Source of the DNA: RUG11462 sp036308645
Lineage (GTDB): Bacteria > Bacillota > Clostridia > Oscillospirales > Acutalibacteraceae
DNA: 12,611 nucleotides
Assembly: GCA_036308645.1 (NCBI GenBank)
Contig: JAXJVH010000042.1
Location: 1-12,611, forward strand
Reading direction: 5' to 3'
The stretch's first letter is position 1; the number at the start of each line of letters is the position of its first letter. Positions 7,146 through 12,611 of this stretch are shown piece after piece. Position numbers and translations under genes: made by a program. The notes beneath the pieces are model-generated. The model searched no databases, was not told the DNA's origin, and worked only from the letters and a program-made list of their open reading frames with translations.

Positions 7146-7162
7146 AGTATATCATATATACT
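7146..7162. promoter_or_regulatory. Perfect dyad overlapping the -10 region, candidate operator
   Basis: AGTATAT (7146-7152) and ATATACT (7156-7162) are exact inverted copies separated by CAT. The dyad overlaps half of the -10 box (7160-7165) and covers the expected transcription start, a typical repressor position. AT-rich composition makes some symmetry likely by chance. No regulator gene is present in the window. Confidence 0.45.
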
Positions 7163-7188
7163 ATATCAAAAATTTAACAAGTTGTAAA
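7160..7188 (-). promoter_or_regulatory. Sigma-A type promoter of the DUF5685-to-ispH operon
   Basis: On the minus strand TTTACA (complement of 7183-7188; one mismatch to TTGACA) is separated by exactly 17 bases from TATAGT (complement of 7160-7165; one mismatch to TATAAT). It begins only five bases after the uvrA stop codon, and no terminator separates the two operons, so some read-through from uvrBA is possible. The expected start near 7153 gives a leader of about 35 bases. Confidence 0.75.
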
Positions 7189-7192
7189 CTTT

Positions 7193-10012
7193 TCAGAGTA
7201 ATTTTTTAAGATATTTTCCTGTATAGGATTTTTCACACTTAACAACCTTTTCGGGAGTACCCTCTACTACCACAGTTCCGCCTTCGTCGCCGCCTTCAGG
7301 TCCCATATCAATAATATGGTCGGCACATTTTATAACATCAAGATTATGCTCAATTACAACGATAGTGTTGCCTTTATCAACAAGCGACTGCAAAACCTCA
7401 ACCAATTTATGCACATCTGCGGTGTGCAGTCCTGTGGTTGGCTCGTCAAGTACATACAAGGTTTTGCCTGTTGAGCGTTTTGAAAGTTCGGTTGAAAGTT
7501 TTACTCTCTGAGCCTCGCCACCCGAAAGCGTTGTAGCCGGCTGACCGATTTTGATATATCCGAGTCCAACATCATATAAAGTTTGCAGTTTTCTTTGGAT
7601 TTTCGGAATATGCTCAAAAAATTGCAATCCCTCTTCAACCGTCATTTCAAGTACATCATAAATGCTCTTGCCTTTGTATTTTACCTCAAGCGTTTCCCGA
7701 TTGTAACGAGCGCCCTTACAGACCTCGCAGGGAACATAAATATCAGGTAAAAAGTGCATTTCAATTTTTAAAATTCCGTCGCCCTCACAGGCTTCACATC
7801 GTCCGCCTTTTACATTAAATGAAAATCTTCCTTGGGTATAATTGCGGATTTTAGCCTCTTTTGTTTCGGCAAAAAGCGCACGAATATCGGTAAAAACTCC
7901 TGTATAAGTAGCAGGATTGGAACGCGGTGTTCTGCCTATCGGGGATTGGTCGATATTTATGATTTTATCAATATTTTCAAGTCCCTCAATAGCTTTATGC
8001 TCGCCCGGTTTCGCTTTTGCACGATACAAGGTTTTTGCAATTGATTTATAAAGAATTTCGTTTACAAGCGAGGATTTACCCGAACCCGAAACGCCCGTAA
8101 CCGCAACAAACTTTCCTAAAGGAATTTTAACATCAATATTTTTAAGATTATTTTGTTTTGCACCGACAATTTTCAAAAACTGTCCGTTGCCTTTACGTCG
8201 GGTTTTAGGAACAGGAATAGACCGCCTTCCCGAAAGATAATCGCCCGTAATACTATTTTTGCATTTCATTAACTCTTCGGGTGTACCGCTGAAAACAACA
8301 TTGCCGCCGTTTATACCTGCACCCGGACCTATATCAACAATATAATCTGCTTCACGCATTGTATCCTCATCATGCTCTACAACAATCAGAGTATTGCCGA
8401 GGTCACGAAGTTTTTTAAGCGTTGCAAGTAATTTATCATTATCACGCTGATGAAGTCCGATACTCGGCTCATCAAGAATATAAAGCACTCCCATAAGCGA
8501 AGAGCCTATCTGGGTAGCAAGTCTTATTCTTTGTGCCTCACCGCCCGAAAGCGTACCGCTTGAACGAGAAAGTGTAAGATAATGAAGTCCTACGCTCTGC
8601 AAAAAGCCCAAACGCTCTTTAATTTCTTTTAAAATGCCCTCGCCTATCATTTTTTCTCTGCCTGAAAGTTCAAGACTGTTTACAAGTTCAAGGTGCTTTT
8701 TAACCGACATATCGCAAAGCTCCATAATATTTTTATCACCGACAGTAACCGCTAAAGCCTGCTTTGAAAGCCTTTTGCCTTTACATTCGGGGCAAGGAAC
8801 TTCAGTCATATAATTTTCAATATCGAATTTGGCATAATCGCTTCCCGATTCGTTATATCTGCGCTCAAGCGAGTTGCAAACGCCCTCAAAAGGAGCAGAA
8901 TAACTGCCCTCGCCGTATGCAAATTTTCGCTCAAGCTTAATTTTCTCGCCGGCAGTTCCGTAAAGCAAAACCTGTTTTGCCTTTTCGGGTAAATCCTCAA
9001 AAGGAGTATCAAGCGAAAAACCGTAATGCTTTGCAAGTCCGTTGTAATACATTGCGGCAATGGAATTACCGCTCATATTTCCCCATCCGGGACCTTTTAT
9101 AGCACCCTCATTTACAGACAATGACGGGTCAGGAACAACCAATTCGGGGTCGATTTTCATAAACATACCGAGTCCTGTGCATTTTGGACAAGCACCGAAA
9201 GGATTGTTAAAAGAGAACATTCTCGGAGCTAATTCATCAAAGCTTGCACCGTGTTCCGGGCAGGCATAGTTTTGTGAAAAAAGTAATTCTTTGCCGCCGA
9301 TAACGTCGATAAGCACCAAGCCGTCGGCAATTTTTGACGCAGTTTCAATAGAATCGGCAAGACGTGATTTTATACTTTCGCTGATTTTCAAGCGGTCTAC
9401 AACTATTTCTATATTATGTTTTTTATTCTTTTCAAGTTCGATTTTTTCGGATAAATCATAGATATTTCCGTCAACTCTCGCTCTTACATACCCGCTTTTT
9501 TTGGCGCTTTCAAATTTATCCTTATGCTCGCCTTTTCTGCCTCTTACAATCGGCGCTAAAACCTGAATTTTTTCACCCTCGGGCAAACTTAAAACCTTAT
9601 CGACAATCTGGTCAACGGTCTGCTGTTTAATCTCTTTACCACAGACAGGGCAATGCGGAATACCTATTCTTGCATAAAGCAAACGCAGATAATCGTAAAT
9701 TTCTGTTACTGTTCCGACAGTTGAACGAGGATTTTTAGAGGTGGTTTTCTGGTCGATTGAAATAGCAGGCGATAATCCGTCGATACTGTCAACATCGGGT
9801 TTTTCCATTTGACCTAAAAACATTCTCGCATAAGACGAAAGCGATTCAACATAACGACGCTGTCCTTCGGCATAAAGCGTATCAAACGCCAATGATGATT
9901 TACCCGAACCGGAAAGCCCCGTAAAAACAACCAGCTTATCACGAGGAATGGTAACGTCAATATCTTTAAGATTATTTTCTCTTGCACCTTTTATTTCTAT
10001 ATTTTCTCTCAT
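7193..10012 (-). CDS. uvrA: UvrABC excision nuclease subunit A
   Basis: A 939-residue UvrA, the damage-recognising ABC-type ATPase of nucleotide excision repair that loads UvrB onto lesions. It has the expected tandem ABC layout. The first half has Walker A GLSGSGKS (32-39), signature LSGGEAQR (488-495) and Walker B YILDEPSIGL (511-520). The second half has Walker A GVSGSGKS (640-647), signature LSGGEAQR (829-836) and Walker B YVLDEPTTGL (853-862). Cysteine pairs at 121/124 and 407/410, at 275/278 with Cys251 nearby, and at 739/742 with 762/765 match the zinc modules of the family. Length is normal and the protein looks intact. The ATG follows the uvrB stop after only seven bases. The nearest purine-rich site, AAAAGGA at 10026-10032, is 13 bases away inside uvrB, so translation is probably coupled to uvrB. 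It is expected to be induced with uvrB by the SOS response. Confidence 0.98.
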   Translation of the reverse strand: MRENIEIKGARENNLKDIDVTIPRDKLVVFTGLSGSGKSSLAFDTLYAEGQRRYVESLSSYARMFLGQMEKPDVDSIDGLSPAISIDQKTTSKNPRSTVGTVTEIYDYLRLLYARIGIPHCPVCGKEIKQQTVDQIVDKVLSLPEGEKIQVLAPIVRGRKGEHKDKFESAKKSGYVRARVDGNIYDLSEKIELEKNKKHNIEIVVDRLKISESIKSRLADSIETASKIADGLVLIDVIGGKELLFSQNYACPEHGASFDELAPRMFSFNNPFGACPKCTGLGMFMKIDPELVVPDPSLSVNEGAIKGPGWGNMSGNSIAAMYYNGLAKHYGFSLDTPFEDLPEKAKQVLLYGTAGEKIKLERKFAYGEGSYSAPFEGVCNSLERRYNESGSDYAKFDIENYMTEVPCPECKGKRLSKQALAVTVGDKNIMELCDMSVKKHLELVNSLELSGREKMIGEGILKEIKERLGFLQSVGLHYLTLSRSSGTLSGGEAQRIRLATQIGSSLMGVLYILDEPSIGLHQRDNDKLLATLKKLRDLGNTLIVVEHDEDTMREADYIVDIGPGAGINGGNVVFSGTPEELMKCKNSITGDYLSGRRSIPVPKTRRKGNGQFLKIVGAKQNNLKNIDVKIPLGKFVAVTGVSGSGKSSLVNEILYKSIAKTLYRAKAKPGEHKAIEGLENIDKIINIDQSPIGRTPRSNPATYTGVFTDIRALFAETKEAKIRNYTQGRFSFNVKGGRCEACEGDGILKIEMHFLPDIYVPCEVCKGARYNRETLEVKYKGKSIYDVLEMTVEEGLQFFEHIPKIQRKLQTLYDVGLGYIKIGQPATTLSGGEAQRVKLSTELSKRSTGKTLYVLDEPTTGLHTADVHKLVEVLQSLVDKGNTIVVIEHNLDVIKCADHIIDMGPEGGDEGGTVVVEGTPEKVVKCEKSYTGKYLKKLL

Positions 10013-10019
10013 AAAAAGT

Positions 10020-11969
10020 TTATTTTCCTTTTCTTAATTTTTCTATGCGGTCACGAAGATATGCCGCGTGTTCAAATTCAAGCATTTTCGCCGCAGATTT
10101 CATCTCTCTTGTCAACTGCTCGATAAGTTTTTCCTTTTCTTTAGGCGACATACGTTTATTTTCGCTTTTTTCTTCTTTTTTCGTAATCTCTAGCACTTCT
10201 CTTACATCTTTTATAATAGTTTTAGGCGTAATATTATGCTCTTTATTATATTTCATCTGTATTTCCCGACGGCGGTTTGTTTCGGTAATTGCCGCCTCCA
10301 TTGAACGCGTCACCGAATCGGCATACATAATAACCTCGCCCTCGGCGTTTCTTGCGGCTCGTCCGATTGTCTGAACAAGCGAGGTTTCGCTACGCAAAAA
10401 TCCTTCTTTATCTGCGTCAAGGATTGCAACCAGCGACACTTCGGGAATATCCAGTCCCTCACGAAGCAGATTTATTCCGACAAGCACATCAAACTCGCCC
10501 AGACGTAAATCACGAATGATTTCCATTCGTTCAATAGTATCAATATCATAGTGCATATAACGCACCTTTATATCAACGCCCTCTAAAAACTCGGTTAAAT
10601 CCTCCGCTTGCTTTTTGGTAAGCGTTGTAACAAGTACTCTCTGCTTTTTTGCCACACGCTTATTAATCTCGCTGACAAGGTCGTCAATCTGACCTTCGGT
10701 AGGTTTAACCGTAACAAGCGGGTCAAGCAGTCCCGTAGGTCTGATAACCTGTTCTGCAATTACGGCTGATTTTTCTTTTTCAAGTTCGCCCGGAGTAGCC
10801 GAAACAAAAAGCGCCTGATTAACTTTACCGTAAAACTCATCAAAATTAAGCGGTCGGTTATCATAAGCCGACGGCAGACGAAAGCCGAAATCAATAAGAT
10901 TTTTCTTTCTCGCCTTATCGCCGCCGTACATACCTCGCACCTGCGGAAGCGTTACGTGCGACTCGTCTACCATAAGCAAATAATCATCGGGGAAATAGTC
11001 TAAAAGCGTATAAGGGGTTGAGCCGGCAGGACGTCCCGAAAGCACTCTCGAATAATTTTCTATGCCCTTGCAAATACCTATTTCCTGTAACATTTCAATA
11101 TCATACTCGGTACGTTGACGAATTCTTTGTGCCTCGATAAACTGCTCATTTTTTGTAAAATAGTCTACCCTTTCCCACATTTCACGTTCAATTTCATCAG
11201 TAGCGGCCTTCATTCGCTCAAACGGTATAATATAATGTGATGCCGGAAAAATCGCCACGTGCTGCAATGTATTCAGCACCTCACCCGTAAGAGGTTTAAA
11301 CTCGGAAATACGGTCAATTTCATCGTCAAAAAATTCTACTCTTACTGCATTTTCACTCGAAGCGGCAGGAAAAATTTCAACAACATCGCCTCTGACTCTA
11401 AACTTATTTCTTATAAAATTAATATCGTTTCGTTCATACTGCAAATCAACAAGCTTGCGAAGCAGCTTGTCCCTATCCATAGTCATACCGGGGCGAAGTG
11501 AAATCACCATACTGCGGTAATCAATAGGCGCACCAAGCGAATAGATACAGGAAACCGATGAAACAATTATTACATCTCGCCTTTCGGAAAGCGCCGCAGT
11601 TGCGGAATGGCGCAGTTTATCAATTTCATCGTTTATAGCCGAATCTTTCTCAATATAAGTATCGGTATTGGGAATATAAGCCTCCGGCTGATAGTAGTCA
11701 TAATAACTGACAAAATATTCTACGGCATTGTTCGGAAAAAACTCTTTAAATTCGGAGCAAAGCTGAGCCGCAAGCGTTTTATTATGCGCTAAAATGAGCG
11801 TAGGCTTTTGCACACGCTCTATAATATTCGCCATTGTAAAAGTTTTGCCCGAACCCGTAACGCCGAGCAAAGTTTGTTCTTTGTTACCTTTTAAAATACT
11901 GTCAACCAACTTGTCGATAGCCTGCGGTTGATCACCCGTAGGCTTATATTTTGATACTAATTCAAACAT
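10020..11969 (-). CDS. uvrB: UvrABC excision nuclease subunit B
   Basis: A 649-residue UvrB, the helicase-like subunit that verifies damage and recruits UvrC for incision. Walker A GVTGSGKT is at 36-43. The beta-hairpin that inserts between DNA strands is visible as YYDYYQPEAYIP (89-100). DESH (335-338) is helicase motif II, SATPG (390-394) motif III, GINLLREGLDIPEV (498-511) motif V and QTIGRAARN (533-541) motif VI. The C-terminal UVR domain that binds UvrC covers about 614-648. Length is slightly short of the usual 655-670 but no domain is missing. The ATG has a weak GGAAAG site about six bases upstream. It is the first gene of the uvrB-uvrA operon, behind a promoter with a LexA box; uvrC is not in the window. 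Confidence 0.98.
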   Translation of the reverse strand: MFELVSKYKPTGDQPQAIDKLVDSILKGNKEQTLLGVTGSGKTFTMANIIERVQKPTLILAHNKTLAAQLCSEFKEFFPNNAVEYFVSYYDYYQPEAYIPNTDTYIEKDSAINDEIDKLRHSATAALSERRDVIIVSSVSCIYSLGAPIDYRSMVISLRPGMTMDRDKLLRKLVDLQYERNDINFIRNKFRVRGDVVEIFPAASSENAVRVEFFDDEIDRISEFKPLTGEVLNTLQHVAIFPASHYIIPFERMKAATDEIEREMWERVDYFTKNEQFIEAQRIRQRTEYDIEMLQEIGICKGIENYSRVLSGRPAGSTPYTLLDYFPDDYLLMVDESHVTLPQVRGMYGGDKARKKNLIDFGFRLPSAYDNRPLNFDEFYGKVNQALFVSATPGELEKEKSAVIAEQVIRPTGLLDPLVTVKPTEGQIDDLVSEINKRVAKKQRVLVTTLTKKQAEDLTEFLEGVDIKVRYMHYDIDTIERMEIIRDLRLGEFDVLVGINLLREGLDIPEVSLVAILDADKEGFLRSETSLVQTIGRAARNAEGEVIMYADSVTRSMEAAITETNRRREIQMKYNKEHNITPKTIIKDVREVLEITKKEEKSENKRMSPKEKEKLIEQLTREMKSAAKMLEFEHAAYLRDRIEKLRKGK

Positions 11970-12017
11970 AATAATCTTTCCGCTTTTTATATATTATTCT
12001 CACTTTTCTTACCTTAT

Positions 12018-12046
12018 ATAATATCAAACAAATGTTCGTTTGTCAA
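12018..12046 (-). promoter_or_regulatory. Promoter of uvrB-uvrA
   Basis: The minus strand carries a perfect -35, TTGACA (complement of 12041-12046), a 17-base spacer, and the -10 TATTAT (complement of 12018-12023; one mismatch). The expected start is near 12011, giving a leader of about 40 bases. The LexA box fills most of the spacer. Confidence 0.88.
12025..12038 (-). promoter_or_regulatory. LexA (DinR) SOS box
   Basis: The minus strand reads CGAACATTTGTTTG, close to the Gram-positive SOS box CGAAC-N4-GTTYG. It lies between the -35 and -10 elements of the uvrB promoter, so bound LexA would block RNA polymerase. Regulation of uvrB-uvrA by LexA is established in Bacillus and relatives; here it is read from the site alone, since lexA is not in the window. 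Confidence 0.9.
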
Positions 12047-12063
12047 CTAAAAATTATTGTAAA

Positions 12064-12114
12064 GATTCCTGCGTTTACTCGGAATGACGAACGGCGGCTT
12101 GCCTACAAACCGCC
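12064..12114. repeat. Paired-hairpin intergenic repeat
   Basis: ATTCC (12065-12069) and GGAAT (12081-12085) form one small stem. On the minus strand GGCGGTTTG (from 12114) pairs with CAAGCCGCC (ending 12093) around the loop TAGG, a nine-base stem with one G-U pair. Related ATTCC...GGAATGAC sequences are, from memory, frequent between genes of gut Clostridia; copy number in this genome cannot be seen. The open frame across it (12047-12250) is not credible as a gene. Confidence 0.55.
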
Positions 12115-12132
12115 CTACACATGCAGATAAGA

Positions 12133-12178
12133 TTTTATTAATAAAAAAGCCTTCGCCTTGAGATAGGAAAATACTATC
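12133..12178. repeat. AT-rich palindrome and small hairpin
   Basis: TTTTATTAATAAAA (12133-12146) is a perfect 14-base palindrome. GATAG (12162-12166) and CTATC (12174-12178) form a stem around seven bases. Neither resembles a terminator or a known RNA. They link the two hairpin repeats on either side and may be part of one composite element. Confidence 0.4.
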
Positions 12179-12180
12179 AA

Positions 12181-12302
12181 TGAAATATTTTGCCTTACGG
12201 CAAAATGTGAAATAAAATCCGTTCCTTAATATGCCATAGGCATATTTCATATTTGCAAAGCAAATATTTCACATCGAAGATATTTCACTCGTTCCGTAAG
12301 GC
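12181..12302. repeat. Array of short perfect hairpins spaced by ATTTCAC-like heptamers
   Basis: Three perfect stems follow each other: ATTTTGCC/GGCAAAAT (12187-12194 and 12199-12206, loop TTAC); AATATGCC/GGCATATT (12228-12235 and 12239-12246, loop ATA); and ATATTTGC/GCAAATAT (12249-12256 and 12260-12267, loop AAA). ATC-GAA-GAT (12273-12281) is a minimal fourth. They are framed by TGAAAT (12181), GTGAAAT (12207), ATTTCAT (12244), ATTTCAC (12266) and ATTTCAC (12282). GCCTTACGG (12192-12200) is inverted at 12294-12302, closing the whole unit. CGTTCC recurs at 12220 and 12290. No coding potential is supported. It looks like a dispersed structured repeat, not a CRISPR array, because units and spacers are too short. 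Confidence 0.6.
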
Positions 12303-12313
12303 GAATATAACTG

Positions 12314-12344
12314 AAAAAAGCACTGACAGAGTCAGTGCTTTTTT
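12314..12344 (-). terminator. Terminator of tRNA-Pro
   Basis: GCACTGAC (12320-12327) pairs with GTCAGTGC (12331-12338) around AGA, flanked by six A and six T. On the minus strand this is a strong stem followed by a T run, beginning two bases after the CCA end of the tRNA. Its symmetry would let it act in both directions. Confidence 0.9.
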
Positions 12345-12345
12345 C

Positions 12346-12422
12346 TGGTCCGAGTGTCGAGATTCGAACTCGAGGCCTCTTGAACCCCATTCAAGCGCGA
12401 TACCAAACTTCGCCACACCCGG
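12346..12422 (-). tRNA. tRNA-Pro, anticodon GGG
   Basis: The minus strand folds into a full cloverleaf of 77 bases with an encoded CCA (complement of 12346-12348). The acceptor stem CCGGGTG pairs with CACTCGG, with one G-U pair; the discriminator is A. The D stem GCGA pairs with TCGC, the anticodon stem CTTGA with TCAAG, and the T stem TCGAG with CTCGA around TTCGAAT. The anticodon loop ATGGGGT places GGG at 34-36 (complement of 12386-12388), reading CCC and CCU proline codons. It has its own promoter and terminator and is a single-gene unit. Confidence 0.95.
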
Positions 12423-12439
12423 ATATTTTCGACTGAACT

Positions 12440-12468
12440 ATTCTATCACAAACAAAACCAAAATGCAA
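12440..12468 (-). promoter_or_regulatory. Promoter of tRNA-Pro
   Basis: On the minus strand TTGCAT (complement of 12463-12468) is followed after 17 bases by TAGAAT (complement of 12440-12445), one mismatch from the -10 consensus. The expected start is about ten bases before the mature 5' end of the tRNA. The -35 box matches the consensus only in its first half. Confidence 0.6.
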
Positions 12469-12490
12469 GAACTTTTTCAACATTTATACT

Positions 12491-12611
12491 GAATTATAAA
12501 TTGCAATATAAAATGTCCACAAATATTAAGCGACATTTAATTTCTTAATTAGCATAAATGAAGATAATCCGTTTAGTTTTCTTCTTGGATAATTATTCAT
12601 CCAATGCTCTA
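12491..12611 (-). mobile_element. Probable 3' end of an IS30-like insertion sequence
   Basis: This stretch carries the tail of a transposase reading frame (stop at 12526) and then about 35 bases of AT-rich sequence without genes, ending beside the tRNA-Pro promoter. AAATGTC (12511-12517) and GACATTT (12532-12538) form an inverted pair over the stop codon region that may act as a weak terminator. The other end and the terminal inverted repeat partner are outside the window, so the left limit given here is a guess. Confidence 0.4.
12526..12611 (-). CDS. C-terminal fragment of a transposase, IS30-like (cut by the window edge)
   Basis: Reading the minus strand in the frame of the complement of 12607-12609, 27 codons run to a TAA at 12526-12528. 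The peptide contains WMNNYPRRKLNGLSS. An NNYPR motif followed by a short hydrophobic tail is characteristic of the end of IS30-family transposases, just after the last catalytic glutamate. The catalytic residues are outside the window, so family and integrity cannot be checked. The other two frames on this strand have several stops. Whether the gene is full length or a remnant is unknown. Confidence 0.5.
   Translation of the reverse strand, partial: EHWMNNYPRRKLNGLSSFMLIKKLNVA

Noticed and set aside
8806..9060. Minus-strand open frame of 84 codons inside uvrA
   Set aside because: It is in another frame of the fully intact uvrA gene and has no ribosome binding site or motif.
12181..12302. Possible CRISPR array
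   Set aside because: The repeated heptamers are far too short, stems differ between units, spacing is irregular, and no cas gene is present.
12253..12492. Plus-strand open frame of 79 codons
   Set aside because: It crosses the hairpin array, the terminator and the antisense strand of tRNA-Pro. The CRDSNSRPLEPHSSA-like stretch is simply tRNA sequence translated.

Overview
The window looks like chromosomal DNA from a low-to-moderate-GC Firmicute, most likely a gut-type member of class Clostridia. The evidence is an IspH-ribosomal S1 fusion, an HI0933-family flavoprotein next to cmk, plsC and ispH, a Gram-positive LexA (DinR) type SOS box in front of uvrB-uvrA, strong AGGAGG-type ribosome binding sites, frequent TTG/GTG starts and palindromic intergenic repeats. 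This is inferred from gene content and signals, not from a database match. Every recognisable gene lies on the minus strand.

Reading in the direction of transcription, from the right edge leftwards: 12491-12611 holds what looks like the 3' end of an IS30-like insertion sequence, with the last codons of its transposase. It abuts the promoter of a complete tRNA-Pro(GGG) gene (12346-12422), which is followed by a symmetrical terminator (12314-12344). Positions 12056-12310 are non-coding and packed with small hairpins. Next comes an SOS-controlled operon, uvrB-uvrA (11969 to 7193), encoding two of the three subunits of the nucleotide excision repair nuclease. Its promoter is near-consensus and carries the LexA box inside the spacer.

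A second promoter at 7160-7188, overlapped by a perfect dyad that may be an operator, opens a tightly packed seven-gene unit ending at the terminator at 228-263. The order is: DUF5685-like protein; J-domain protein with a cysteine-rich tail; small unidentified membrane protein; HI0933-family flavoprotein; cytidylate kinase (cmk); PlsC-like acyltransferase; and a 720-residue protein joining IspH, four S1 RNA-binding domains and a rubredoxin-like zinc/iron knuckle. Gaps are at most 56 bases and several genes overlap by 4 to 11 bases, so translational coupling is likely. The operon mixes isoprenoid precursor synthesis, phospholipid synthesis, CMP recycling and translation with two poorly understood cysteine-rich proteins.

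Positions 1-290 contain no gene that I can support. They hold a long imperfect palindrome (41-173, possibly 20-188) that looks like a non-autonomous mobile repeat, plus the operon terminator.

The points most worth a second look are the rubredoxin-like tail on the IspH-S1 fusion, two candidate ribosome binding sites inside that fused gene at the IspH/S1 junction, the DUF5685/J-protein pair with its paired aspartate-rich and cysteine motifs, and the hairpin array beside the tRNA.
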